A stretch of 64,000 nt of DNA from Nevskia sp. (GCA_021732745.1 JAKFUK010000002.1:893882-957881), one strand, 5' to 3'. Counted from the stretch's first letter, positions 17,020 to 26,240 are shown. Numbers and translations are program-made. Notes: generated by a model not told the origin, from the sequence alone.

Positions 17020-17985
17020 ATGAAAATTTTCGCGAATGTTCCGAACATCGACTTCATGCGCCAGCGCAAGGTCGGCCTCGTGGTGTCGGCGCTGCTGACC
17101 ACCGCGTCGATCCTGCTGGTGCTGTTCCGTGGCTTGAATTTCGGTATCGACTTCACTGGCGGCGTGCTGGTGGAAGTGCAGTTCCCGCAGTCGGTGCAGC
17201 TCGAAAAGGTCCGCGAGGATCTGGGCCGTGGCGGCTACGAGCACGGCATCGTCCAGTATTTCGGCGGCTCCTCCACCGTACTGATCCGCCTGCCGCCGAA
17301 CCAGGAAACCTCGGCGTCCCTGAGCAGCAAGGTGCTGGCCGCAGTCGGTGCCGGTGAAGCCGGGGTGGAGATGCGCCGCGTCGAATTCGTCGGCCCGCAG
17401 GTCGGCGAGGAACTGAGCGAGAAGGGTTCGATCGCGATGCTGGTGGCATTTGGCCTGATCGCAGCGTTCATCGCCTTCCGCTTCGAATGGAAGTTCGCGA
17501 TCGGTGCGATTGCCGCACTGATTCACGACGCGGTGATGGTGCTCGGTTTCCTGTCGCTGACCTGGGTCGAGTTCGACCTGACCACGCTCGCGGCGATCCT
17601 GGCGCTGATCGGCTACTCGAACAACGAAACCATCGTCATCTTTGATCGCGTTCGCGAAAACCTCATTCGCACGCGCAAGGCGACGGTATTCGAGGTGGTG
17701 AATCTCTCGGTCAACCAGACCCTGCTGCGCTCGATCATCACCCACGTCACCACCCTGCTGGTCTGCGTGGCGCTGTTCACGCTGGGCGGCTCGACGGTGC
17801 ACAGCTTCTCGGTGTCGATGATCGTCGGCGTGATCGTCGCGACCTATTCCTCGATCTACGTCTCCACCGGCCTCGCCGTGGCGCTCGGTGTGAAGCGCGA
17901 CGATCTGCTGCCGCCGGAAGAGAAGGACGAGAAGGTCAAGGCGGAGAAGCTGGCCAAGGCGGAGAACGACGGCGCGGTGGTCTGA
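17020..17985 (+). CDS. secF: Protein translocase subunit SecF
   Basis: A 321-residue partner of SecD. It has an N-terminal transmembrane helix, the periplasmic P4 domain opening with FGIDFTGGVLVEVQF, and five C-terminal helices with the SecF motif YSNNETIVIFDRVRENL. The C-terminal tail is lysine- and glutamate-rich (EEKDEKVKAEKLAKAE), typical of a cytoplasmic end. It is the last gene of the operon and is followed by a strong terminator. Confidence 0.97.
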   Translation: MKIFANVPNIDFMRQRKVGLVVSALLTTASILLVLFRGLNFGIDFTGGVLVEVQFPQSVQLEKVREDLGRGGYEHGIVQYFGGSSTVLIRLPPNQETSASLSSKVLAAVGAGEAGVEMRRVEFVGPQVGEELSEKGSIAMLVAFGLIAAFIAFRFEWKFAIGAIAALIHDAVMVLGFLSLTWVEFDLTTLAAILALIGYSNNETIVIFDRVRENLIRTRKATVFEVVNLSVNQTLLRSIITHVTTLLVCVALFTLGGSTVHSFSVSMIVGVIVATYSSIYVSTGLAVALGVKRDDLLPPEEKDEKVKAEKLAKAENDGAVV

Positions 17986-18011
17986 TCCACCTGCAGCGCC
18001 GCGCAAGGCCT

Positions 18012-18042
18012 ATGGCCCTGACCCAGGTCAGGGCCATTTTTG
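18012..18042 (+). terminator. Rho-independent terminator of yajC-secD-secF
   Basis: A perfect 12-bp stem (ATGGCCCTGACC paired with GGTCAGGGCCAT) with a two-base loop is followed by five T residues, 27 bases after the secF stop. Confidence 0.93.
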
Positions 18043-18291
18043 TATGCGGCGCTTGCGGCCGGCCGCGCCGAGGCTCGCTGCAGGCAGGCGCGCGAATTTT
18101 CCGAGCGGGATTTTCTTGTAGTGGCGCGACCGACAGCCGCCGTGCTTAGATTGATGCAGGCCAGCAAACAATCCCCGTCGGGCGCTGCGAACAGAAGCCG
18201 TTTTGCCCCTTCGGACAGCAAGCAGAATCATTGTTGACAGGCCTTGGGGTTGTCTGCGGTTTGCAGATCATTCGGGTAGCGGAGAAAGGGA

Positions 18292-19443
18292 ATGCTCGGA
18301 TTTCCTTCGCGAATGCGGTGGCTGTCGGCAGCCTTGGCAGCCGCGCTGGGCGTGGCCGGCTGTGCCGGCCCGGCGGCCAAGCCGCCTGCGGTCGTCAAGA
18401 CCAGCCCGCCTCCGCCTGCTGTGAAGAAGGCGCCCGCAGCCAGGATCGCGTTGAGCGAAGAAGAGCGGGCCGCCGCCGAGGCAGCACTGCAACTGGGCCT
18501 GCGCTACAGCAGCGGCAGCGGTGTGCCGAAGGACAATGCCCAGGCTTTCAGCTGGTTCAAGCGCGCCGCGAATGCCGGCCTTGCCGAAGGCCAGTCGGCC
18601 GTGGGGTCCTGCTATCTGTACGGCCTGGGCGTGCCGAAGAACGATGCGACCGCTGCCCAGTGGTACGGCAAGGCCGCAGCACAGGGCAATGCGCTGGCCC
18701 AGGTTCGGCTCGGAGCCCTGTATTTTTCCGGTCGCGGCGTTGTGCAGGATGACCGCAAGGCGGCCAACTTTTTCGCTCGGGCGGCTGCGTCGGGCGATCT
18801 CCAGGGCAAATACAACCTGGCGCTGCTGCGTCTGGTCGGCCGTGGCGTTGCACTCGACCGGCCCAAGGCCATCGCGACGATCATGGAGACGGCGCGCGCC
18901 GGCTTGCCGGACGCGCAGGTCAAGCTGGCAGCGATGTATTTCCAGGGGGTCGGCCTGAAGAAGGACCAGGCGCAGGCGATGGTCTGGGTCCGGAAAGCGG
19001 CCGAACAGGATGACCCGATCGGCCAGGCCTCCCTGGCCGCCGAATATGTGCGCGGCGTGCTGCTGCCCAAGAACGAAGCGCTCGCCTTCAGCTGGATGAC
19101 GAAAGCGGCGGCGCATGGCGAGCCCGAGCACCTGTATGAACTCAGCCGCTTTCACTCGGCCGGTCTCGGCACCGCCAAGAACCCTGTCGAGGCGGTCAGG
19201 CTGCTGAAGCAATCGTCCGAACTCGGCTACGCCCTGGCGCAATACAGCCTGGCGCTCTGTTATTCCTCCGGCGATGGTGTTGCGCGCAACCAGGAAGAAG
19301 CAGCGAAATGGTTCCGGCTGGCGGCTGCGCAGGGCGCTGCCGACAAGCCTGCTGCAGCGACAACCAGGGCCACAGCCGGCTACGCCTCCTCGTCCCAGCC
19401 GGTGACGTCCGTGATTCCGGGACGTTCCATCATCAACCCGTAA
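18292..19443 (+). CDS. Sel1-repeat lipoprotein
   Basis: A 383-residue protein with a lipoprotein signal (MRWLSAALAAALGVAGC, lipobox LGVAGC with Cys at about residue 24) and a Pro/Lys-rich spacer. At least seven Sel1-like (short TPR) repeats follow, each near 36 residues with the pattern A-x-x-x-L-G-x-x-Y-x-x-G-x-G-V; examples are LGLRYSSGSGVPKDNAQAFS, VGSCYLYGLGVPKNDATAAQ and LALCYSSGDGVARNQEEAA. Such proteins act as scaffolds for protein complexes. A GGAGAAAGGG site precedes the ATG. The envelope location is clear; the partner is unknown. It stands alone between the SecF terminator and the transglutaminase gene 40 bases downstream. Confidence 0.88.
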   Translation: MLGFPSRMRWLSAALAAALGVAGCAGPAAKPPAVVKTSPPPPAVKKAPAARIALSEEERAAAEAALQLGLRYSSGSGVPKDNAQAFSWFKRAANAGLAEGQSAVGSCYLYGLGVPKNDATAAQWYGKAAAQGNALAQVRLGALYFSGRGVVQDDRKAANFFARAAASGDLQGKYNLALLRLVGRGVALDRPKAIATIMETARAGLPDAQVKLAAMYFQGVGLKKDQAQAMVWVRKAAEQDDPIGQASLAAEYVRGVLLPKNEALAFSWMTKAAAHGEPEHLYELSRFHSAGLGTAKNPVEAVRLLKQSSELGYALAQYSLALCYSSGDGVARNQEEAAKWFRLAAAQGAADKPAAATTRATAGYASSSQPVTSVIPGRSIINP

Positions 19444-19482
19444 AGCGCGCCGACACTGCTGCCACTGAGGTTCCGAGCCACC

Positions 19483-21405
19483 ATGGAAGACATCCCGCAG
19501 CGAGTACGGATTGCGCTTTTCGCCTTGATCGGCTGGGCGCTGCTGCTGCCGGGGCCGGAGGTCCGGGCCGCTGGGGCTGGCTCCATTCACGAGGGCCAGG
19601 ACGTCCGCATCAAGCGGCTGCACATCGACCTGGTGGTGAACGCCGACGGCAGCTACAGCCAGACGATGGACCTGGTCGAGCAGCTCAATTCCCTGCGCGC
19701 GGTCGAACAGGCCGGGCAGATCAAGCTGCCCTACAGCGCCAGTCTCGACACGCTCGACATCCTGGAGGCGAACACGCTCAAGGCGGACGGCCGCAAGCTG
19801 CCGGTGGCGCGGACGTCGATCTTCACCCAGGACGGACTGATTTCTGCCGAAGGCCTGACCTCGTTCCAGGATCTGAAGACGACGGTGGCGGTGTTTCCGA
19901 CGCTGGAACCGGGCGACAGCATCGGCATCCGCTTCCGGGTGACGCGGCGCAAGCCGACGCTGCCGGGCGTGTTCACCTACACCCACACCTTCGCCGGCGA
20001 CATTCAGAACGACGACGCGGTGATCACCCTGGTGGCACCGCGGAACTACCCGCTGAGCATCGAGAATCCCGGCCTAAAGGTGACGATGAGCGAGGCCCCG
20101 GGCGGCCTGCGGAAATGGACCTGGACCTACCGGAACAGTCGTGTGGAGTGGCCGGAAGATGGTTCGATCGACCCCATCACCTACCGACCGCGCCTGCTGA
20201 TTTCATCGCTGGCCAGCTATCAGGATCTGGCCGTCGCCGCGAACCGCCAGTTCGCCGGCAAGGCGGCAGTGACGCCGGCCATACGGGCGGCGGCAGCGAA
20301 GATCACGGCCGGCACGAGCGACCCGCTGACCCAGACCAAGAAAATCTTCGACTGGGTGGCGAGGAACATCCGCTATTTTTCGATCACGCTGGATGTCGGC
20401 GGCTACATTCCTCGCAGCGCCGACGAAGTGCTCGCCTCCCGCTTCGGCGACTGCAAGGACCACACCGTCATCGTCGCCGCCCTGCTCGCGGCCCAGGGAA
20501 TTCCGAGCATGCCGGCGCTGCTGACCACGGAGTCGATCTACGAATTGCCGAAGGTGCCGGTTCTGGCGGTGTTCAACCACGCCATCGTCTTTGTGCCCAG
20601 CCTGAACGTCTATCTGGACACCAACACCTCGTCGATTTCCTACGGCGCGCTGCCGGAAGTCGATGCCGACAAACCGGTTCTGCTGCTGGGCACGCCGCAA
20701 GCGCTGGCGCGCACGCCGGTGCTGGCCGCCGAAACCAATGGCACGCGGCTGGTCAGCAAGATCAGCATCGCCGCAGACGGTTCGGCCTCCGGCCGCGACG
20801 TGCTCACCGCCAGTGGCAGCACCGGCATCGCCTACGGTGGCTTTGCCGATGCCGTTTCCAGCACCGATCCGGTGCGGCTGACGCGCACCATCCTGCTGGC
20901 CAAGGGCTTCGCGGGCGAAGGCACCGCCACCGCCCGCCGGATCACCAACGAAGCCGATTTCCGCTTTGAACTGCTCTACGAACTGCGCGACCTGGCCTGG
21001 CTCGACCAGCCGGGCGGCGTGCGTGCCGAAGCGCCGATGGAATTCCTTGGCTCGTCGGTGCGCGCGGAGATCTCCAGCTCCCCCAATCGGACCGTGCCCT
21101 ACGTCTGCTCGGCGCGAACCGACGTCGAAATCCTCGACCTCAGCTTCCCTGCCGGCCTGAGTCTGGCCCTGCCTCGCGGCGTGCATGCCGTCGGCCCCGA
21201 TCGCAGCTACGACTCCAGCTACAGCCTCAAGGGCAGCACCGTGCATGTCGAACGCCGGTACGTCTCCCGCAGCCCGCGCGGTTACTGCGATCCCGCAGAA
21301 TTTTCCGAACTTCGGCAGTTCCGCGAGAAAATCCTGCGCGATCTGCGCGCGGAGATTCGCTTCAGTCCGGCCAGCACGGCCACCGCAGTTTCGGGGCAAC
21401 CATGA
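19483..21405 (+). CDS. Exported DUF3857 / transglutaminase-like protein
   Basis: A 640-residue exported protein. The signal peptide is at residues 1-30, the DUF3857 domain at about 40-210 (HIDLVVNADGSYSQT, LEPGDSIGIRFRVTRR), and the transglutaminase-like domain at about 280-400. The papain-like triad is visible: Cys in RFGDCKDHTVIVAALL, His in VFNHAIVFVP, Asp in NVYLDTNTS. The C-terminal 230 residues are beta-rich and unassigned. Proteins of this architecture are widespread in the envelope of Gram-negatives; the substrate is unknown. Its stop overlaps the FKBP gene start by four bases, so the two are coupled. Confidence 0.88.
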   Translation: MEDIPQRVRIALFALIGWALLLPGPEVRAAGAGSIHEGQDVRIKRLHIDLVVNADGSYSQTMDLVEQLNSLRAVEQAGQIKLPYSASLDTLDILEANTLKADGRKLPVARTSIFTQDGLISAEGLTSFQDLKTTVAVFPTLEPGDSIGIRFRVTRRKPTLPGVFTYTHTFAGDIQNDDAVITLVAPRNYPLSIENPGLKVTMSEAPGGLRKWTWTYRNSRVEWPEDGSIDPITYRPRLLISSLASYQDLAVAANRQFAGKAAVTPAIRAAAAKITAGTSDPLTQTKKIFDWVARNIRYFSITLDVGGYIPRSADEVLASRFGDCKDHTVIVAALLAAQGIPSMPALLTTESIYELPKVPVLAVFNHAIVFVPSLNVYLDTNTSSISYGALPEVDADKPVLLLGTPQALARTPVLAAETNGTRLVSKISIAADGSASGRDVLTASGSTGIAYGGFADAVSSTDPVRLTRTILLAKGFAGEGTATARRITNEADFRFELLYELRDLAWLDQPGGVRAEAPMEFLGSSVRAEISSSPNRTVPYVCSARTDVEILDLSFPAGLSLALPRGVHAVGPDRSYDSSYSLKGSTVHVERRYVSRSPRGYCDPAEFSELRQFREKILRDLRAEIRFSPASTATAVSGQP

Positions 21406-22322
21406 GCGCAGCTGGCCGTGGTTGCTGTCTGGCGGTGCTGGCCTTGCTGCTCGCCATGCCGGCAAGCGCTGCTCCGGCACCAGCGGCGGCGGCGCTGGTG
21501 CTGAGCGGCCGCGCCCAGCAGCATGCCTATGCAATCGGCTACAGCTATGGCGAGAAACTGCGTCCGCAGCGCAGCACGATCCTGTTCGATTTTCTGGTCG
21601 AGGGCCTCTACGACGTTCGCCTGCGAAAGGCCTTGCTCTACGGCGACCGGGAGCGCCAGAGCGCAGTCGCGGCTGTGACTGCGCGCAACGCCGGCACCGG
21701 CCCGGCGGCAGCGCCGCTGTCGGCGCAGCAGCTTTCCGTCTACGCCTATGCGCTCGGCATCGAAATCTCGCAGGTGCTGAGTCCGATCGGCGACCGCATT
21801 GATTTTCACAGCCTTGAGGCCGGCCTTCGGGACGGTCTGGACGGCGCGAAGCCGAGGCTGGTGCAGCCGGATTTTGCTGCCACGCTCGCCGACGTCCAGA
21901 CCGAGCTTGACGCCGCCACCCTGACCATCGCCGCGCGCAACGGCGCGGATTCCGCAGAGTTCCTGATCCGCAACGGCCGCCGTCACGGTGTGGTCACCAC
22001 CGCCAGCGGCTTGCAATACGAAATCATCCAGCAGGGCCAGGGTCCCCGCCCAAAAAGCAGCCATCTGGTGACCGTGAACTACAACGGCCGGCTGATCAGC
22101 GGCGAAATCTTCGACAACAGCCACGACAAGGGCAAGCCGGTGAGTTTCAAGCCGGCCCAGGTCATTGCCGGCATGCGCGAGGGCATCCTGCTGATGCCGG
22201 TAGGCAGCCGCTTCCGCTTGTTCGTGCCGCCCTATCTGGCCTATGCCGACCGCGGGGCCGGCACCAGCATCGGCCCGAATCAGTTGCTGATCTTTGAAGT
22301 GCTGTTGCTGCGGACGAAGTGA
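21402..22322 (+). CDS. Periplasmic FKBP-type peptidyl-prolyl isomerase
   Basis: A 306-residue exported isomerase. The signal peptide (LAVLALLLAMPASAAPAP) is followed by an FKBP_N dimerisation region with helical segments (YAIGYSYGEKLR, YAYALGIEISQVLSPIGD). The catalytic FKBP domain is C-terminal, about residues 205-305: LQYEIIQQGQGP, VTVNYNGRLISGEIFDNS, PAQVIAGMREGILLMPVGS, and FRLFVPPYLAYADRG. The order is that of FkpA/Mip-type proteins, which speed proline isomerisation and act as chaperones. It is coupled to the upstream transglutaminase gene by an ATGA overlap. Confidence 0.9.
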   Translation: MSAAGRGCCLAVLALLLAMPASAAPAPAAAALVLSGRAQQHAYAIGYSYGEKLRPQRSTILFDFLVEGLYDVRLRKALLYGDRERQSAVAAVTARNAGTGPAAAPLSAQQLSVYAYALGIEISQVLSPIGDRIDFHSLEAGLRDGLDGAKPRLVQPDFAATLADVQTELDAATLTIAARNGADSAEFLIRNGRRHGVVTTASGLQYEIIQQGQGPRPKSSHLVTVNYNGRLISGEIFDNSHDKGKPVSFKPAQVIAGMREGILLMPVGSRFRLFVPPYLAYADRGAGTSIGPNQLLIFEVLLLRTK

Positions 22323-22329
22323 GCGCCGC

Positions 22330-23130
22330 CTACTCCTCAGTCACGATCGGCCGCGCCACCCCGCGCAATGCCTCCGACAGCTGCGCATGCAGCTTGTGCG
22401 GTGCCGCCAGGATGTGGCCGGTGCTCATCACGTCGCCGCGCGAGTCGTACAGCTCGGTGACCGTGCCGCCGGCTTCCTGCACCAGCACGATGCCCGCTGC
22501 CATGTCCCAGGGCTTGAGGCCCAGCTCGAAGTAGCCATCGAGGCGGCCGGCCGCGACATAGGCCAGATCGAGTGCTGCCGAACCGGCGCGACGAATGCCG
22601 GCCGAGTTGCCGGCGACGGTCTTCAGCATCGGCAGGTAGGCGTCGAGCAGATCGGCCCTGATCGGCACGCCGGTGCCGATCAGGGCGCTGTCGAGTTCCT
22701 TGGCCGTGCTGCCGCGAATCTTGCGGTTGTTCAGCGTGGCGCCCGAGCCTTTCGTCGCGATGTACAGATCCTGGGTGCAGGGCGCATAGATCACGCCGTG
22801 TTCGAGCTTGCCGCGCACCTGGATACCGATCGACACCGCGAAGTGCGGCAGGCCGTGCAGGAAGTTGGTGGTGCCATCGAGCGGGTCGACGATCCAGACC
22901 ACTTCGTTGCTGCCGCTCGCGCCGCCTTCCTCACCGAGAATCGCGTGCTGCGGGTAGGCCTTGCGGATGATCTTGACGATCTCGCCTTCGGCGCTGCGGT
23001 CGATCTGGGTGACGAAATCGTTGCGGCCCTTGCTTTCGACGGTCAGCTGATCGACCCGATCGAGGTTGCGCATGATGAAATTGCCGGCGGAACGGGCAGC
23101 GGCGACGGCAATGTTGACGAGGGGGTGCAT
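22330..23130 (-). CDS. suhB: Inositol-1-monophosphatase family protein SuhB
   Basis: A 266-residue magnesium-dependent phosphatase. Metal-site motifs: GEEGG at about residue 67, WIVDPLDGTTNFLHGLPHF at about 80-98, and KPWDMAAGIVLVQEAGG near 215. In E. coli SuhB also binds NusA and RNA polymerase during rRNA transcription, in addition to its phosphatase activity. The neighbour trmJ is divergent, an arrangement conserved in gammaproteobacteria, which supports the suhB name. Confidence 0.95.
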   Translation of the reverse strand: MHPLVNIAVAAARSAGNFIMRNLDRVDQLTVESKGRNDFVTQIDRSAEGEIVKIIRKAYPQHAILGEEGGASGSNEVVWIVDPLDGTTNFLHGLPHFAVSIGIQVRGKLEHGVIYAPCTQDLYIATKGSGATLNNRKIRGSTAKELDSALIGTGVPIRADLLDAYLPMLKTVAGNSAGIRRAGSAALDLAYVAAGRLDGYFELGLKPWDMAAGIVLVQEAGGTVTELYDSRGDVMSTGHILAAPHKLHAQLSEALRGVARPIVTEE

Positions 23131-23187
23131 GGCAGGAAGCGGGTCCGGTGAACAAGGTTGCGGCGCGACACTGGCGTCCGCACGATC

Positions 23188-23209
23188 AAAGCCGGAAACT
23201 TCCGGCTTT
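23188..23209. promoter_or_regulatory. Near-perfect palindrome between suhB and trmJ
   Basis: AAAGCCGGAA and TTCCGGCTTT form 10-bp inverted arms separated by two bases, in the 86-base gap between the divergent suhB and trmJ starts and ending eight bases before the trmJ ATG. It could be an operator or a leader hairpin that masks the trmJ start region. Confidence 0.5.
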
Positions 23210-23216
23210 GCCGTCG

Positions 23217-24011
23217 ATGAATCAAGAAGTGGAACTATTATCCCGCATCCGGGTGGTACTCGTGGCTACGCGCCATCCCGGCAACATCGGTTCGGCCGCG
23301 CGCGCCATGCGCAACATGGGGCTGCGCGATCTGGCCCTGGTGACCCCGCATCGCTTTCCAGACCCCGAAGCCACTGCGCTGGCGTCCGGCGCTGACAGCA
23401 TCCTCGAAAGCGCCACGATCCACGCCAGCTTGGCCGATGCCGTTGCCGACTGCGAGCACGTCATCGCCACCACGGCGCGCGTGCGCTACGTGTCGATCCC
23501 GTTCTCCGAGCCGCGCGAATGCGTGGCGAAGCTGGCAGCGGGCGCGCATCCGGGCCGCATCGCCATCGTTTTCGGCCGCGAGCGCATCGGCCTGACCAAC
23601 GAGGAACTCGACCATTGCCGCGAAGCGGTGGCGATCCCCACCGATCCCGAATTCGGCTCGATGAACCTTGCCGCCGCCGTGCAGATCATGGCCTACGAGC
23701 TGCGCCTGGCCGCCGGTGCCAAGCTGCCCGAGTTGCCGGAACACCAGCCGGTGCCGCAGGGGCAGATGGAGCACTTCTTCGAGCATCTGGAGCGCGTGCT
23801 GATCGCCACCACCTTCATCGACCCCGCCGCGCCGCGCTTCATCATGCGGCGCATGCGCCGCATGTTCGGCCGCGCCGCCCCGGACAGTCACGAAGCCAAC
23901 ATCCTGCGTGGCATCCTCACCTCGGTCGAGGAAGCCCTGGGTCTGAAGCCGACCAGCAAGTCCTACCCCCATCTTCCCCATCCACCGCCATCCGCGAAGC
24001 AGGAACCATGA
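23217..24011 (+). CDS. trmJ: tRNA (cytidine/uridine-2'-O-)-methyltransferase TrmJ
   Basis: A 264-residue SPOUT methyltransferase that methylates the ribose 2'-OH of position 32 in tRNAs. The N-terminus VVLVATRHPGNIGSAARAMR and the trefoil-knot motifs IVFGRERIGLTNEEL and DPEFGSMNLAAAVQIMAYEL are diagnostic. I chose ATG 23217 (MNQEVELLSRIRVV); an in-frame start at 23148 would add 23 residues that run through the palindrome. Divergent from suhB; its last four bases overlap the next gene (ATGA). Confidence 0.95.
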   Translation: MNQEVELLSRIRVVLVATRHPGNIGSAARAMRNMGLRDLALVTPHRFPDPEATALASGADSILESATIHASLADAVADCEHVIATTARVRYVSIPFSEPRECVAKLAAGAHPGRIAIVFGRERIGLTNEELDHCREAVAIPTDPEFGSMNLAAAVQIMAYELRLAAGAKLPELPEHQPVPQGQMEHFFEHLERVLIATTFIDPAAPRFIMRRMRRMFGRAAPDSHEANILRGILTSVEEALGLKPTSKSYPHLPHPPPSAKQEP

Positions 24012-24940
24012 CCGGCGTCCCGACCCTTGATTTCCGCCGTTATCACACGGACCGCAGCGCTTTTGTCGCCGAACTGGGCGCGGCCTACCGCGAATACGGC
24101 TTCTGCGGCCTGAGCCACCACGGCATTCCGAAGTCACTGATCGACGAGGCGTATCAGGTCTTCCAGGCCTTCTTCGCGCTGCCGGATGCCGCGAAGCGGC
24201 AATACGTCGCCGGCCCCGGCGGCACCCGCGGGCTGACGCCGTTCAAGGTCGAAACGGCGAAAGGTGCAGCGTTGCCAGACTTGAAGGAGTTCTGGCACAT
24301 CGGCCGCGAAATCCCGCGTGATTCCAAGTACGCCGCGATCATGGCCCCGAACGTCTGGCCTGCCGAAGTGCCGGACTTCCAGGCCAGGGGCTACGCGCTG
24401 TACAGCGCACTCGGCGCACTCGGCGCGCGGGTGCTGTCGGCGCTGGCGCTGCACATCGGCCTGCCCGAACACTGGTTCGACGACAAGATCGACAGCGGCA
24501 ACGCCATCCTGCGGGCGATCCACTACCCGCCGATCACCTCCGACGACATCCCGAATGTCCGCGCCGGCGCCCACGAAGACATCAACCTGATCACCCTGCT
24601 GGTCGGTGCCAGCGAAGGCGGACTGGAGGTCAAGACCCGCAAGGGCGAATGGCTGCCGATCACCACCGAAGGCGATGCCATCGTCGTCAACATCGGCGAC
24701 ATGCTGCAAAGGCTGACCAACCACGTCTATCCGTCGACGACGCACCGCGTGGTCAATCCGCAAGGCGATGCTGCACGCCGCGCCCGGTTTTCAGTGCCCT
24801 ATTTCCTGCACCCGAACCCGGATTTCCTGATCGACGTGCTGCCGTCCTGCGTGACCCCGGACAACCCCAGCCGCTATCCGACGCCGATCACCGCCAACGA
24901 TTACCTGTGGGAGCGGCTGCGGGAGATCAAGCTGGGCTGA
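24008..24940 (+). CDS. 2-oxoglutarate/Fe(II) oxygenase, isopenicillin N synthase-like family
   Basis: A 310-residue non-haem iron oxygenase. The N-terminal DIOX_N segment (TLDFRRY, EYGFCGLSHHGIP, FFALPDAAKRQY) precedes the catalytic double-stranded beta-helix. The iron ligands are His and Asp in AHEDINLITLLVG and His in STTHRVVNP, and the cosubstrate Arg/Ser pair is in RARFSVPYFLHP. Such enzymes hydroxylate or desaturate small molecules; the substrate is unknown. The start overlaps the trmJ stop by four bases, so it is translationally coupled to trmJ. Confidence 0.9.
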   Translation: MTGVPTLDFRRYHTDRSAFVAELGAAYREYGFCGLSHHGIPKSLIDEAYQVFQAFFALPDAAKRQYVAGPGGTRGLTPFKVETAKGAALPDLKEFWHIGREIPRDSKYAAIMAPNVWPAEVPDFQARGYALYSALGALGARVLSALALHIGLPEHWFDDKIDSGNAILRAIHYPPITSDDIPNVRAGAHEDINLITLLVGASEGGLEVKTRKGEWLPITTEGDAIVVNIGDMLQRLTNHVYPSTTHRVVNPQGDAARRARFSVPYFLHPNPDFLIDVLPSCVTPDNPSRYPTPITANDYLWERLREIKLG

Positions 24941-24955
24941 GCTTTCAGAGCTTTC

Positions 24956-25064
24956 CTCACGCAGAGAACGCGGAGGACGCAGAGAACGGCAACAGCAGGA
25001 AAGCCTTTACGGAAGGTCTTCTCATTTTCGTTTTTCTCTGCGTCCTCCGCGTTCTCTGCGTGAG
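24956..25064. repeat. Long inverted repeat with perfect 31-bp arms
   Basis: Arms at 24956-24986 and 25034-25064 are exact reverse complements of 31 bases, built on the units CACGCAGAGAACGCGGAGGA and its continuation, with a 47-base spacer. The transcript would form a very stable cruciform between the oxygenase gene and the cysteine desulfurase operon. The ctctgcgt-type arm resembles a motif I have seen scattered in intergenic DNA of many bacteria, so it is likely a dispersed palindromic repeat rather than a simple terminator; there is a TTTTT run just after it at 25071-25075. Confidence 0.85.
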
Positions 25065-25109
25065 ATCAAGTTTTTATTGCTTTTCCGGCTAGCGACTAAA
25101 CTTCGCGTC

Positions 25110-26240
25110 ATGCCGATCTATCTCGATCACAACGCCACCACGCCGCTTGATCCGCGGGTGCTGAACGCGATGCTGCCGTACCTGTCCGGGCCTTACGGCA
25201 ATGCTTCCAGCGTGCACCGCTACGGGCGGGCTGCGCGTGACGCCATTGAGGCGGCGCGGGTACAGGTCGCGGCACTGGTCGGGGCTGAAGCCTCTGAAGT
25301 CAGCTTCACCAGCGGTGCCACCGAATCGAACAATCTTGCGATCAAGGGCTTGACCGAAGGCCGTGCGCCGACGCGCCTGCTGTACGGCGCAACCGAACAT
25401 CCGGCGATTCTTGAAGCCGCCGAATCGCGGCGAGCGCATGGCTGGGGTGTGGAAACCATCGCCATCGACGCGGCGGGCCTTGTCGACTGGCCTGCTTTCC
25501 AAACTCAGTCGTCTCGCGGCCCGGTGCGGGTCGCAGCACTAATGCTCGCCAACAACGAAACCGGCGTGATCCAGGACTGCGCACGCGCCGCGCGGATGGT
25601 CCACGCGGCTGGCGCGCTGTTCCACGTCGATGCCGTGCAGGCGGCCGGCAAGCTGCCGTTCTCCTTCGCTGAAACGGGCGCGGACTTGATGTGCCTGTCG
25701 GCGCACAAGCTGTACGGGCCGAAGGGCGTCGGGGCGCTGCTGGTGAAATCCCACGTCGAACTGACGACCCAACTGCATGGCGGCGGGCAGGAGCGCGGCC
25801 TCAGAGGCGGCACCGAGAATCTGGCGGCGATCGTGGGATTTGGCGCGGCCTGCGAACTGGCTGCGGCGGAAGTCGGGCAGCGCATCGCCCGCTGGACCGA
25901 ATTGACGACGCGCCTCGAAACCGGGCTGCGCGCCCTGTCGGGCATCACCATCTTCGGCGACGGCAGCCCGCGGCTGTCGAACACTGCGCAGTTCGGCGTC
26001 GCGGGCTGGGAAGGCGAGGCGCTGCTGATGGCGCTGGATCGCAAGGGCATTGCCGTGTCCAGCGGTTCGGCCTGCGCGTCCGGCACTGGCGAACCCAGCC
26101 ATGTGCTGCTAGGCATGGGCTGGGACCGCGACACGGCGTTCTCGGCGATCCGCGTCAGCCTCGGTGTCGCCACCACGGACGCCGAGATCGACCGCTTCCT
26201 CGCCGTGCTCGGCGATCTGCGCTTGCAGGTCGCCGCATGA
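25110..26240 (+). CDS. Cysteine desulfurase, NifS/IscS class (first of two)
   Basis: A 376-residue PLP enzyme that converts cysteine to alanine and delivers the sulfur. It starts MPIYLDHNATTPLDPRVL. Motifs: FTSGATESNNLAIKG, VAALMLANNETGVIQD, FHVDAVQAAGKLPF, the PLP lysine in LSAHKLYGPKGVG, GGGQERGLRGGTEN, and the sulfur-carrying cysteine loop SSGSACASGTGEPSHVL. I chose ATG 25110 over an in-frame start 33 bases upstream. The next desulfurase starts inside its stop (ATGA), so two paralogous desulfurases are made from one transcript. Confidence 0.94.
   Translation: MPIYLDHNATTPLDPRVLNAMLPYLSGPYGNASSVHRYGRAARDAIEAARVQVAALVGAEASEVSFTSGATESNNLAIKGLTEGRAPTRLLYGATEHPAILEAAESRRAHGWGVETIAIDAAGLVDWPAFQTQSSRGPVRVAALMLANNETGVIQDCARAARMVHAAGALFHVDAVQAAGKLPFSFAETGADLMCLSAHKLYGPKGVGALLVKSHVELTTQLHGGGQERGLRGGTENLAAIVGFGAACELAAAEVGQRIARWTELTTRLETGLRALSGITIFGDGSPRLSNTAQFGVAGWEGEALLMALDRKGIAVSSGSACASGTGEPSHVLLGMGWDRDTAFSAIRVSLGVATTDAEIDRFLAVLGDLRLQVAA

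Noticed and set aside
15454..18006. An 850-codon minus-strand frame across secD and secF
   Set aside because: Antisense shadow of secD/secF; rich in His, Gln, Arg and Asp repeats typical of reverse-strand frames.
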